Source: Scedosporium boydii (lineage: Eukaryota; Ascomycota; Sordariomycetes; Microascales; Microascaceae). Taken from it: DNA of 64,000 bases. The position numbers and the translations under genes are program-made. Below are positions 45,101 through 56,985 of this stretch, in pieces. The stretch lies in assembly GCA_002221725.1 (NCBI GenBank), contig NJFT01000035.1, positions 62,001 to 126,000 on the forward strand, written 5' to 3'. The notes under the pieces were generated by a model. That model saw nothing but the letters and a program-made list of their open reading frames with translations, made no database searches and was not told the DNA's origin. Every line of letters starts with the position of its first letter. Position 1 is the stretch's first letter.

Positions 45101-45349
45101 TGGCGCCCTAGTGGAGAATTGCGGAATCAGTAGGCCGCCCATCCAGGGTATTGTGGCATAAGGGGCATAGAGGCAGGATCCGGTCATGGGCAGGAAGGGG
45201 GGTTGGTGGGAATCTCGCTACTCACAGTTCTGGCCCTCGACCTTGGAGATGCTCGCGATGTTACCCGCACCGAAAGCAGCAGCAGGACGGGTGAACCAGA
45301 GGAGGCCAATCACAGCCACCAAGAACGTAAAGGATTTGTTCTCAAACAT
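42188..45349 (-). CDS. het-c: HET-C heterokaryon incompatibility protein, glycine-rich
   Basis: Five exons: 45349-45226, 45107-44550, 44449-44270, 44198-43654 and 43570-42188, giving 929 aa. A signal peptide (FLVAVIGLLWFTRPAAA) precedes the HET-C hallmark NWRHGDIEDALLKIAMARAF, which is completed by the first splice. Conserved blocks follow: VYFGNWLRDYSQAIDVG, NYIANERIGITTSAGLVRDL, GSVYPIVTGTFGGVDFLHSV and DPTHSMLSKDHFSN. From about residue 690 the tail is glycine-rich, with repeated GGGYGG and RRDDDDDRRGG units. In Neurospora het-c is one of the loci whose allelic differences (with pin-c) trigger hyphal fusion death; outside that role the protein is widely conserved in fungi and its basic function is unclear. 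The last acceptor could be 18 bases earlier, adding six residues. It may continue past the annotated stop (see 41696-42187). Confidence 0.93.
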
Positions 45350-48300
45350 CCTTTCCGGATCAACCGTAGATAATGTAACTAGAAGCCGGGTTGTTGATTG
45401 TTTAGTTCGGATCTAGTAGCTTCGTGGGGTAGAAAGCGTTAAGCTGGGAGAGAGAAATGGGGTTTAGTACGAATCTCAATTCGTGAGGGAATGTAAAAGG
45501 AAGGATGGATCTACTATGAGATATCCAGGCAAACAAGGAATATGTCGTGATTCAAGAACGACACGGCACTGAGATTTAGGAAGGCGGGAGGGAGGTAGCC
45601 GACGTTTGCGAAAAGGGGGGGTAACTTGGATTCAAGTATCAAGTGCTTGTGGAAGCTTGGAGATTGAAGGAGGGGCATAAGGCGGGGCGGGGCTGGTCTC
45701 GTCTCGATTGCGCACACTACTTCGTGTGGATGGGACATTCATTGAGCTAAACGTATCACTGATGTCTAAGGGGGGGTCAGAGCTTCACCAATTGAGTTGA
45801 TGGTTTGAGCTTGGTCGGCACGAAGTACGAAGTAGTGCGCCGTCGACTAAGGGGCAGCAACTGATCCATGATCCAGGACGCAAGAGCCAGCCAGCTCAGG
45901 CATTGGTTCATGGCGGTGCTTCCTTCCCTTTCCTTCGTCCGTCTATAGTAGGATAGTAGGAACAGTGAGACCGACAGAAACCCCGCTCGACAGCAAATAG
46001 CAATGACTCTACGTACAGAGTATGCAGAGGTCGGCATTCTACGAGATAGAGAACACTTCCCCAGCATAATGCTCATCTGCAAGTCAGCCCAGTAGATGAC
46101 GGGAGTTCAAGCTGTGGCGCCAGATCGAGCAGCGACCAGCCTAGCGACAACGATGTGAACCAGGGATGTGGGCTGGTCGCGATCAATACTTGGTCCCCCC
46201 CTCCATACTTGGAATTGCTTGTTTCCTACCCCTCCCTTGCTTTTCCGCGTAGTACGCATAGGCCATGCTTGCTTGCCAAGTTTCATGCTTCCCACGAGAG
46301 AGCGACGTGATTTGCTTCGGGGAGCTTTAGCGGGGTAATCACAAGGGACGATTGCAACAAGTACTTCGTACACAACCAGGGAGACTACATAGACTTCGCA
46401 TACCACATGTCAGGCCCAGCGGTTCCAAGTTGCCATGCTGCTAGACTACTTCGTAGAAGCGATAACAAAGCCAGTGAGTGATCTGTCTCAACACCAACAA
46501 CTACTGCATAATTAGCGCAAAGAGAGAGAAGCTGGGAATCGATCAAATTTTGCAGTGTAGAGGGGGCGGGGACGCGGACTCTCTTAGCGCCCGTGCTGGG
46601 TCTTGTCGGAGTACTACCCTGCAGAGCTGAAGCGTACGGATCAAATGGAACTTGAAGGGTATCTTCCGGGACGGCGGCATTCCTCATGTGCTGCTCATGC
46701 TGCTCATGTGCATGCAGTTGCGAATCTTCCAAAGTCGCCAATCCTCGGTACGTACAGAACAACATGCCCGCCAGGCTGCGCAATCTGCTGCCCCTCACTG
46801 GAGGCAAGCCCGGAGGAGTACCGGCGTTGGCGTCCTCGCGTCAATATCACTCGTACTATATTGAGTGCCGGATACATCAACGGATTACCGACCTGGCCCG
46901 GGTAAGGTACCGGTCATGATAGGCCTGCCTTGGTCCCCCGGTCCAGTTGCGAATGTTTAAATCGTTTTGACCTGGTTTAGAAGCCGCGCAACGAGCCACA
47001 CGAGAATTTAGATAACATGGAAGCCATTGCGACTGAGACCTGGAGCTTATGAAGTAGACTTGAAGCCATCATCTCTGACCAAGAAAATAAGTTCATCAAC
47101 CCCAGAGCCGAGTAGCGATTGTTGACAAGGACATGAAATTGAAGGCCGTTTGGAAGTGGGTGTTAACCAAAGATTCATACAACCAATACGTACTTGAAGT
47201 TGCGAGGTCACAGAGGGACAGGCTTTGAGGTCTCGACTACCTTTGTACAAGACACGACAATAGGGCGGCCCGGGTGCGAGCGAGGAGCGGCCAGGCAGGG
47301 CTACATTCTTTGCTCTTAGGTTACACAATTTGCGAGGCGCCTTTCATCATCGCAACTTGGCCTGGCCTTGTTTCTTACAGGGCTGATAAACTGGCATACC
47401 ATCGGGCGGGTATCGTCCACGCACGCGGGATGCTGGTTCTGCGATGCTGGCTGCTCTCTCCTGCGCAAGTCGCAATATTCTCACTACAAGTGAGACGGCC
47501 TTGCTTTCGTAAACTAGCCCGTTGCGACCCAGCGCATGCTGCTCTCGTCGCGACCAAACCCATATCATGCGCTGTCAATGATAAGCACAGCTGGGTCTGA
47601 GGGCATGATGAAATCAAGGCATCATTGACGTGGGAGGTTAAGCTTGGGCTGAAACTGGGGAGGTGCTAGGTCTAATGCCGGCTTGATGTGGCCAGGGCCT
47701 AATGGTCAATCCCCAGCGTTCCACCGAGATGGAATGTCTTATCATTAAGGATACGGATGCCGAGTTTGGGGACAGGATGCCCTGTTAATCTCAACGGATC
47801 GCTAGGTTCTGTCGGCACACTAATAGCGTAGGAGTGTGAGAGGCGGCCCGCCCTGCAAATGTCTCGAGTCTTCTGGAGACAGGGAGGACTCACGGGAAGC
47901 AGCGGGCGGGTCTATCCAAGCTGTCAGGGATGCAAGGTGGAAGGAGCTAAAAAAAAAAGGCTCTCAGAGCCAAAGTAGTCTCTCGATTTCCATCGAGGTC
48001 GGCACTACAGAGTGCCTTGTCTGATAGAGATTCAGTGCGAGGTTCACTTTTGCATGAAGAAGATTTTAAAAGAACCTCGAGATTATTTCCTCTGGTCGAG
48101 TGCTCTCTTGACTAGAGGGAAGAGAGGGAGAGAGAAAGAGAGCAAGACAAGGAAGACGCTTTGCTTAACATGTAACACAGCGGATTGTAGTAATAGATAT
48201 GATACTAACGGGTTGTTGACATGTCCGCTTGCTTTGTATACTGCAAAAGCGAATCAATTGTCTGTCCGCACAGAAAATCAGTCCTGTGCTAGGCCAGGAT

Positions 48301-50488
48301 TCAGACTTCTCGGGTCAGCGGATGGCGGATGGGGGACTGGGAGACGGAACAGGTCTTCGGCGTTACGAGTCGACTTGGGGTTGGGGGCCAGTGGTGGTGT
48401 CTGTCTGACTGAAACACCAGGCCAGGCCTAGCCCTCCCGCCTTTGACACCGAAGCTCGAAGCCCTGACGCCATTCCTGTCTCAGTGTTTGCCAGAGCCTG
48501 ACAGGCTGCGAGGAGAAATGTTGTCGAGACCGGCCTGTCTAGGCCAGCCAGGCCTTTGGGGAGGGCGGAAAGCAGGCTCCTCCGTCTGACCTGGCCCTTC
48601 GAGACCGTTCTGAAATCTACACGCGAAGCTTTCAGTCCAGGCCGCCAACACCTTTCACTTTTCGGGGCGGTTGCAGTGGAGGGAAGCAGATCAGCAGGTG
48701 CTGCTTACAGCGTCCCATTGGTGGGGAGTCTGGGCGACCTGCATAACGATTGACGTCTGAGATTGGAAAAACACGAACTTTTCGCTGCGCCATCACTAAC
48801 CCCACCTGACAGACCCGGGAAAATAGCGTCAGGTACAGAGCTCGTCGCGAAATCCAGTATCTCGATAGCATTCACGCTTCAGACGATCCAGTGTAAATGA
48901 ATCCAAGGGCGGCCCCAGCACACTTCAGAGCTCCCACATTCAACAAGAGAAACACCACGACAGTGCTCCATCTGAAAAATGGATTAGAACCAGAGAGAGA
49001 TAACCTTTTGTAATAATATTTTCGCTAGATTCGAGCTTTCTCGCCTGATAGACTGGTACAAGAAGAATACATTGTGCAGTCGAGTCGCTTCCGTCTGTTC
49101 GATAATAGACATCTCCCCTCCAGTCGTTGGTCGCAGCATGCCCGAAGCTCAAGCTCGTTGTTTTGCTCGGCTATTAATTTTTCTGTCACAAAGTTGATCT
49201 CCGTTGTCGGTTAGTAGAGGGCAAGTACCGCCAGCTACGTGTCGCCTTCTACTCTTTTCACATCCGTGGGTGGAAACTCGTTGTTCCGAGTTCGAGTGGT
49301 CCTGTGTTAACATCGAGTCGACGATAAAGATGGATCAATCAAGGTGCGGGCGCGTAATGGAAACCATCAAATCAATTAATGTGACTAGCACGTGTACCTT
49401 GCGGGCGGATACTCGAGGTGTCGGCGAGTTGATGTTTCTAGTGTGCTGAAAGGGGAATGCTGAACTGTACTTTTTGTTTGGGATCTTCTCTGTTGATGGT
49501 GCTGGTTGGAAGCTCCTTAAGCGACTGAATTTAATTGTTGCCCTGTGAGGCGCTGGACGCTTGTGTTGATGGGAGTCTCGATGGTGTGGAGATGGAATGT
49601 TGTGAGGCCTGAAGGGTAGAGGACAGGTCGCCCAGAATCCAAAATCTTGATGTGGTGGGTCAGTGAGGGTTCATCGACAATCTATGAAGGGGATGGGATT
49701 GATTATGATTGATCGATGTCAGACCACCGATGGCGAGTCCTGTGGAGGACACAGGCGCATGAAACTGCAGGTACTGCCAGGGTGTGGGTGAGTGCACGAT
49801 TCTGTAATCATTTGTAGAGGGCGACGGAGCTGCTGGATGGTTCCTGTGCTTCAAGTCCAGTTCCATTAATTACTAGATCAATCAATCAATTTGATTGTTT
49901 CTGGCGCCCTCTGAGGGCTAGGCTTTGGATAAGCGCTGGTCTAGCTGGCCTCAAAGTGCGTGCTGTCTTCGGCTGATTACGGTATTACGAGGGCTCGTTA
50001 GGCTGCCGCTGAGGGAGAAATCGGGGTACCTTGATCAGTGATTGTAACTCTGGGCTCTGGCGCGATCCACCATACAAGACTGTGGTGCCCCCCTCCTACA
50101 CAGGTATCCCCTCCCTTCCCTCTGATCTCGCTCAAATTTTGGCTGGCTTTGGGCACCCGAGTGAATTATTTTCTACTGATCGCGTCAAGGCCTCGCTGAC
50201 ACATAAACCCCCCAGCCCCCGAATTTTTTTTTCCCCCCATTCTATTTTTTTCCCACACAACTTATTTTTGCGCCCAGCGCTGATTTTCCCCTCTCAGGTC
50301 TACCAGGTCGCCACCCCCAGAATCACTAAAACTCCAGCACCTCCCACCTACCAACCATCCCCAAAACCCCCTCTTCTTCCCCAATCCACTATCACAACCA
50401 CCATCACCACCACAACAGCAGGAGCAACAAAATCATCACCATTCACCATTAACAATATCTATCCACCAAACTTGCCACCACTATAATC
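45350..50488. other. 5.1 kb gene-free region upstream of het-c and the HMG gene
   Basis: The largest gap in the window. I see no gene on either strand: frames are short, mutually overlapping and without domain-like patterns. Words TACGAAGTA are at 45826, 46362 and 46447; at 45819-45834 a variant and a perfect copy overlap. T/C-rich tracts at 50210-50290, followed by CCA-rich sequence near 50380-50440, look like the leader of the HMG-box gene. Confidence 0.5.
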
Positions 50489-52213
50489 ATGCCGCGCCCT
50501 GCGAAGAAGGATAAGGCCGCCGCCGTCCCGTTGCCCGTGATGCCCGCCGTGACTTCGCGAGCAGTTGAAGTCGAAAACTTCATCCGCGTTCGAGATTCGG
50601 TAAGTCATTGTTTTCTTTTTCCTGTTTACTGCTGTATTCTTGCGATGCATCGCATCGCATCGCATCGCATCACCGCGCAACCACTCCCCCGACTTCTCTT
50701 TAGCAACGGCCTCCGCGCCGACGGTCATAGATCGCGCCGCTTCAAGTGAACCGGCGATGAAGAGCAAAGACAAGCCGCACTCTGGGCTTCAGTTTGCGAG
50801 ACACGCAAGAGTAGGAGCACTTCACTTCTTTCTTGCGCTTGCCTAGTCTGGCCCTGCGACTGGATGTCGCATCGCATTTCCCACCATTGCAAGCGCAAGA
50901 TAAGACAGCGCATACCGACGCTTTTCTGCGCAAGCCACGAGGACATTCGACTCGCCTCAAAAAACCAGAAGCTTTTTCTTCTTTCCCTCGGCCCTTGGAG
51001 TCGCACAATCGGCTGCGCCTCTATTCTCGGGTTTTCTGTCGCACCCTCCACAGACACACACACACACCACACAGCCAAATTTCACCGCAGCGCCCAGCAC
51101 TTTCCAAACTGGGTGCCTTGCCTCGGACCCGCAACGCGTCCGCCCCAAGCTTCATTGTTTACACAGCGCCAAATTCAGACAGCTCCAGCTTCCCATAACG
51201 GCCCCTCCCCCCACTTAATGGAGCTTTGAGCTCCACCAGCTCAATTCTGCAGCGCGCTCCAACAGCTCGCGACATTAATATCGCGGCGCGTTTTGATTTT
51301 TTTTTTTCTTGTCCTTTTTTTCCTTTCCGTTTTTCGTTTGCTTCGGTCCATTCGCGGAGTGAATAAACAAGATGCTAACAAGTATTTGCAGACTCTTGGC
51401 CGCCTTAAGACCATCCAGCAACTCATTAAGTCCTTTGCTGATGACTATCTGCGCCAAACCAATCTCCTTCTCGGACTTCCCACCACGGCTGAGGACCTCA
51501 GCTACAATGAGCCTCTTGCCAACCTGGAAGCTTCCCTCGCTGCGCTTGGCAGCATCCCCGCGCCTCAGCCCGTCGCCCCTCCTCAAGAGGAGCAGAAGAA
51601 GGAGCGCAAGAAGCGTACTCTTGACCCCAACGCCCCCAAGCGCCCTCTGACCCCCTACTTCCTCTACATGCAAACCGCTCGCCCCATCATTGCTGCCGAT
51701 CTTGGTAGCGGTGCTCCCAAGCGCGCTGTGCAGGAGGAGGGTCAGCGCCGCTGGGCCACCATGGGTGGTGTTGAGAAGCAAGGCTGGAACCAGGCCTACC
51801 AGTACAACCTCCGACTCTACAATGCTCGTGTTCACTCGTACAAGAATGGCAACCCCGAGGCCAAGAGCATGGATGACAACGAGGCTCTGAAGTACGCCGA
51901 GGAGTTCAACATCCCCCTCCCTAGCAATGAGGACCAGGCCGCCAATGAGCAAGATGCTATCGCTGAGCAGCTGAAGGGTACCTCCGCCGATGCCCATGGT
52001 GAGGTTGAGGAGACCCCTCCGGCCAAGTCGGCGAAGAAGTCCGGCCCTGGCCGCAAGCGCAAGACCGCCGAGGCTCCCGAGGAGGTCGAAGCCACTCCCA
52101 GGGTGCCCGCCACTCCCGCGAGCCCTGCTCAGAAGCGACGGAGGACTTCGACCAAGCCCGCCGAAGAGGAGCCGAAGAAGTCCGGTCGTAAGAAGGCGGG
52201 CAAGAATGCCTAA
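50489..52213 (+). CDS. HMG-box DNA-binding protein
   Basis: Two exons, 50489-50599 and 51392-52213, give 310 aa. The 792-bp intron has a GTAAGT donor and ends GCTAACAAGTATTTGCAG, a textbook fungal branch site and acceptor, and joins VRDS to TLGRLKTIQQLIKSFADDYL in frame. The N-terminal segment (37-100) is helical. The HMG box occupies about 115-185, beginning DPNAPKRPLTPYFLYMQTAR and including GQRRWATMGGVEKQGWNQAY, where the Trp/Lys-rich helix packing is normal for the fold. The C-terminus is Lys/Ala/Pro-rich with basic patches (GPGRKRKTAEAP, QKRRRTS) that can bind DNA or act as a nuclear signal. The single box with an N-terminal extension resembles Nhp10/Hmo1-type architectural proteins; I cannot tell which. 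It acts on chromatin. Confidence 0.92.
50647..50671 (+). repeat. GCATC x 5 microsatellite in the HMG-gene intron
   Basis: Five perfect pentamers within the unusually long intron of the HMG-box gene, 47 bases after the donor. Confidence 0.9.
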
Positions 52214-55137
52214 GCAACCAAGCAGAGACCTGTATGAGTTTTCACTTTCCTTTTTCTCTTATTATTGTTTTTTTTCCATCACGCGGGTTGGGAATGGGGG
52301 AGGATGATTGGGAAGGAGGGCGTTTGGTTCTGTTGAAAAAAGGCTGGCAAAGGCCTTGAGGGATTATTATGGAAAGGGACCTGCGCTTGGTCGATTTAAA
52401 TTTTGTTCGTCGCCTGCCTGGTTTCTTGAGAGGAGGGAGGGGTTAGTGAGTGTTGGGAGGCAAGATTCGGGTTTTCCATTTTTCACTGTTCTTTTATATC
52501 CCCGCGATTGTTCCTGTTTTTCGAGCGGCTGTTTTCGTGTACGTATTCGGATTTGCGCGTTTTGTTTCTTTGGTTTTGGTAGTTCTCTCTTTTAATGAAG
52601 GACATGATGATCTTGTGGGAAACTGAATATCTCTACTACTTGCGCTTGACTGTATTCACTTCGGTATTTGCTCTGACCAAGGTGTTCAAACTCTGCGGAT
52701 CATGTCCTTCGGGATCCAAGGATATTCCTTCGTAGTGACCACTGGATTACTTCCGCCCTACAAGGTTGGCGCCAACCACGGATCAGATCAAGTGGAGCGG
52801 CCGTGGCTGGCTCGCCCCGTTATTTTGGAGCCTCTGGGAACCCGGCGGGTGGTTCGCGCATTCTGGGGCGGGAAGGACAGGAGGCAAGCGTCGAATCTGT
52901 GGGGTGGTTCTGGAATAGGGCTGGACTCAACTTGGCCTGGCGGACCTCAAGTTGCTTGGATGGACCCTTACAGAGCCTGTGTGTCAAAGCTTGCTTGAGA
53001 TCGACAAGCCGGTGCTGGTGCCAACGAAATGTCTATACATATTCTCATGATAAAATAAATGCGCCCACACTCGCACTATTCTGAGAACTACTTCGTGATC
53101 TGCAGACTTCAAAAGGTCGTTTAACTTGATATGCGAACCTGTATCTCGTGGAAAAGAAATGGCGGTGAGGCTTTGGGCCTGGGCCAGGCCTCATTCTGGT
53201 ATTGGCGCCCAACCTGTGAGGGTTCCAATTGTTACTGCCACTAGCGCCTGGTGCGATGTTGGGTCCAGCTGGTGTCGGCGGCCTTAGCAATCTACCAGAC
53301 ACCAGCGAGCTTGATGCTTTATGAGTAGAGGCAGCTCCAGAGCGTAGAAGGCAGGATTAATGAACCGGGGGGGATGCCTCATTCTGACAAGGCGATATCG
53401 AGCGGGCGAGCAGCATGGCGTCGCGAGTTTCAATCATGACAATACACGCAATACACGCAATACACCTGGTCAATCTCCGGAGCAGAGGGCCATTCGGAGA
53501 CGTCCAGAGGGCTTGTACTCCTCACTTAGTATATTTAATGTATAGATCTCACAAACTAAACTTGCATCGCTTCGACATCGCATCGATACAGTCGTCGCAT
53601 ATCGATACGCGAAGCCTGAGGCCTTAGGCAAACACATCTCGAGCACGACAAGGGTCTCTTTCGTCCCGGTGCCTTCTAGAATCACCTCTACATTAGACAC
53701 GCCGTGGTCCCCCATCAGCCGCGTTGAGGCATGTCTCGGTCGAGTGTGTCTGGGGTTAGTGGGTGAGTGGAGGTGGATGCATGACGCGGTTGGGGAACCC
53801 GGGAAATGGACATGAGTCGACCTTTCCCCCTGCCTTGCCTTCCCTTCCCACGTGGAGGATGCCGTGCTTTGGATGCATGATGGGTGGGTTTATGTCACTG
53901 CGAAGCAAAAGGCATAATACCGACCGCCGCAGTAAACAGACGCGATCAGTGGGGGTCCGCAGGTTTGGGGTATTCCTCGACTGAGCCCAGGGTTTCCGAA
54001 GTTCTTCGTCCCCGAAAAATAAGTACTAAGCCGCACCGAGTGCCTTGTCCCGAGTAGTTTTCGTTTGGGCTCAATGACCGTCGTCTTCTCAGCTTGGATA
54101 CCGCAGTGCGCCCTGCGAGATAAGAGACGGGAACTCGATGCTGCCAACTTGACCCAGTTCTGTCGCCAAGTCGGCTCGGTGGATTCTGGGAAGGCCTAGC
54201 GACCCGGTATTGACAGGTATTTTGGATCCAACAACACGAGTACTCTCGGGTCTTTTGATGTTTCCGCTACGAAGTACAACTCCACTGCTCTTCTCCACGG
54301 CTGGCGAGGCCGGGGGCGGCTGCCTATGACGAAGTAACTGCTCCTGCAGCCAATCATCGCACAACGGGCCCAAGAGAAGAGGTCACGCTGAGGTTCTGAC
54401 CAGAGTACTGTAACTAGTTGATCACTACTTCGTACTTCGTATGTACTGTGTAGTGTACAAGCGAACTTGTACCCCAGTACCCGCAACATCCCGAATCTGA
54501 TGGGACCTGCTTCCCTGTCTGCCACTAAACCCACAACAGCAGCAGCATCCCACCATGAACGTACCCAGGTAAACATCAATGATCTCCAAGATCCACACCA
54601 GCCTAGCCCAGCTCTCCATCTCAAACTCCATCCCCATACCGAAAACGACCCTTGCACATTCACATCTTCAAAACATTTTAGGCAAACACCCGCAACGAGC
54701 AACTTCTTTGGTCCTTCTATGAGTCATCAGAATATCCAAAACTTGCGAATACGACCTTGGACCACATCTTCAACCACACTATTATATAAAGACCCGATAT
54801 CGCCCAAAGTGGGCGCTTCCGCTAGCATTCCTCTCGTCGCGTCTCCCTGCCGAGCGCGACCGTTGATTCTCGCCTCGAACTTGCTTGCGCCATATTCCGC
54901 TCTAGGCAGCGCCGCACCCACCCAATCCACATAAAGAATTACAATTCGCGGAAACGCGCTAATACATAATTTTCCATATTCCAACCGAGTTGGAGTTGGC
55001 AGCCTCTGATCCCTCTAGCCTCGCCGAACTACTGCGATAAGCATCAGACCCGGACGATATAGTCGCCTCTCCCAGCATAGCGAAGCGAGCACCTTCTCTA
55101 TTCATATGACATAAGAATCGCGCACCAGGAGCCGACA
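52214..55137. other. 2.9 kb intergenic region
   Basis: The left end is the T-rich 3' region of the HMG gene. Perfect TACGAAGTA/TACTTCGTA words are at 54268, 54426 and 54433, the last two overlapping. A 9-bp tandem, ATACACGCA, is near 53442-53465. A 155-codon Ser/Thr/Pro-rich frame (54467-54934) lies in the leader zone of the next gene and is not called. No other gene is visible. Confidence 0.5.
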
Positions 55138-56985
55138 ATGTCGTCAAGGCGACAAGCAATCCCCGTCGAGAGCTCCTGGCGCATGGTCGAAGGCGGTGAG
55201 AACGATAGCTTCGACACCTCCATCGTCCCTGCCGACGAAGACCCCGATATCGTCCTCTCGAGCGCACCGTCGCAACTATCCTCCGGCGGGCAGATGAGCA
55301 TAAACTCTCAAGACAGCATCCAGGACTTTCTCACCAGAGCGGACGACGAGCGCGTCATTCTTCGCTCGCCGTTCCAGCCCACCGTTCCTTCTGCTAGGCA
55401 GACGCCGCGGAGAGATACTACTACCCACCGGACGCCTGATCCCGAGTTTTATATGCCGACCGTCGAGGTTACTGGTTCGCGGCGCAGCAGCGGGCGATCG
55501 TCCCGTACGATAAGGCCAGGCAGGGATGATGATCAGCAAGGCGGTTATGACTTGCGACGAAGGGTTGGTCGCTACCAGTCGGAGGCAGAGCGGGGAAGTC
55601 CCGTTAAGAGAAGGCAGAACACCGGTCGCGAGCGGTTATATTATGACAATGACCAGAACGACACCGATGCAGAGGACGGGAGCGGGCTGAAAGGTGCTCT
55701 AACCACCGATCTGCCGGCCGCTTTACTCAATGTCTTTGGCTGGTTCTTCGGAGTTATCGGTATGGCCTTTCGCTTCGCGCAACGTCCTCTGGCATTCCTC
55801 CTCGCCATATACTTCTTTTTCGGCGGTCTTATAATAGTCCAAAACATGGTTACGAAATCCATCTTCGTCTCGCTATCTCCGATATGCCGCATTCCTGGAG
55901 TCTCCTACCTAGACCTCTCTTTCTGCCCGCAGGTGCCTGATCCACCCCTCACCACTGGAGGGTCGGGGCAGGCGGGCGGACGCCAAGTCGAGTTCGACGA
56001 GCTCATGGGTGTGCAGGCACAATTCGAGCAAGTCCTCGAACGCAGCGCGGACGGCGTCTCCCTGCCCCTCGAAATGAAGCGGTCCGAGTCCTCCATCCGC
56101 GACCTGCGCACCATGGTCCGCTACAGCGAGCTCGCGGCGCGCGAGGAGCTCGTCCAGGAATTCGACGGCTACATCGACACGGCACGGCGCAGCACCACCG
56201 AGCTCCAGAAATTCAACACACACGTGGGATCCGCCGTCGATTCCGTCATCAGCATCAACAAGTGGACGGCGCGCTACCTCGATTCCTTCGACGGCGACCT
56301 GCAGCGGAGCCAAGGCAACGACGACGGAGGCGGCCTCCTCGGCGACTTCGCCTCGTGGGTTTTCTACCCTTTCCAACCCACGACGACGGGGGTCTTTGAC
56401 GAACGTGCCCTTGTCGACAAGTACATCGAGCACACCTCCCTCGTCTCAGACCGCATCTCCACCCTCATCCTCGAAGCCCAATCCGTCCTCCGCCACCTCA
56501 CAAAAGCAGAAGACCACCTCTCCCTCATCTACGAAATCGTCACCCGCTCCTCCCAATCCGTCGAATCCCGCCGCGACCAAGTCCTCTGGACCCTCTGGAC
56601 CCTCGTCGGCGCCAACTCCCGCCGCCTCCAGGGCCTCAACGCCCAGCTCTCCCTCCTCAAACAGGTCGACACCCAGCGCTCCGCTGCCGTCGCGCAGGTC
56701 TCCGCGCTCATCGTCGACCTCGAACGTATCGAGGCTGGGCTGGGCGATTTGCGCGATCGCGTGGCCGAGCCGGAGATTGCGAGGCGTGCTGGGGGGCAGC
56801 TTACGGGTGGGCCGGGGAGCCCGAGGGCGCGCGTGCCGCTTTCGGTGCATATTGAGACGATTGATCGCGGCGTGGAGAGGTTGGAGGCTGCGAGGAATAG
56901 GATTAGAGCTGCGGAGAATGATCGGATTAGGGAGGCGCTTGCGAGGGGGGGCGTTAAGGAGGAGAGGTTGCTTGAGGGGGATTAG
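55138..56985 (+). CDS. Conserved membrane protein with coiled coil, 615 aa, function unknown
   Basis: An intronless frame from ATG 55138. Residues 1-190 are charged and disordered with acidic and Arg-rich patches. Two adjacent hydrophobic segments (about 193-215, LLNVFGWFFGVIGMAFRF, and 218-240, LAFLLAIYFFFGGLIIVQNM) form a likely hairpin or double span. Shortly after comes a cysteine pair in SPICRIPGVSYLDLSFCPQV. From about 285 to 610 the chain is helical with heptad-like stretches (QAQFEQVLERSADGV, SSIRDLRTMVRYSELAAREE, RRLQGLNAQLSLLKQVDTQR). This looks like an ER or nuclear-envelope protein with a long coiled-coil domain, but that is inference; I recognise no named family. Codon GC at the third position drops sharply near the 3' end (after about 56730). 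Confidence 0.85.
   Translation: MSSRRQAIPVESSWRMVEGGENDSFDTSIVPADEDPDIVLSSAPSQLSSGGQMSINSQDSIQDFLTRADDERVILRSPFQPTVPSARQTPRRDTTTHRTPDPEFYMPTVEVTGSRRSSGRSSRTIRPGRDDDQQGGYDLRRRVGRYQSEAERGSPVKRRQNTGRERLYYDNDQNDTDAEDGSGLKGALTTDLPAALLNVFGWFFGVIGMAFRFAQRPLAFLLAIYFFFGGLIIVQNMVTKSIFVSLSPICRIPGVSYLDLSFCPQVPDPPLTTGGSGQAGGRQVEFDELMGVQAQFEQVLERSADGVSLPLEMKRSESSIRDLRTMVRYSELAAREELVQEFDGYIDTARRSTTELQKFNTHVGSAVDSVISINKWTARYLDSFDGDLQRSQGNDDGGGLLGDFASWVFYPFQPTTTGVFDERALVDKYIEHTSLVSDRISTLILEAQSVLRHLTKAEDHLSLIYEIVTRSSQSVESRRDQVLWTLWTLVGANSRRLQGLNAQLSLLKQVDTQRSAAVAQVSALIVDLERIEAGLGDLRDRVAEPEIARRAGGQLTGGPGSPRARVPLSVHIETIDRGVERLEAARNRIRAAENDRIREALARGGVKEERLLEGD

Noticed and set aside
50647..50671. CRISPR-like or regulatory array from pentamers
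   Set aside because: Perfect tandem GCATC without spacers, inside an intron of a fungal gene; a simple microsatellite.
54467..54934. 155-codon Ser/Thr/Pro-rich frame before the 55.1 kb gene
   Set aside because: No domain, low complexity, lies in the probable promoter/leader of the next gene.
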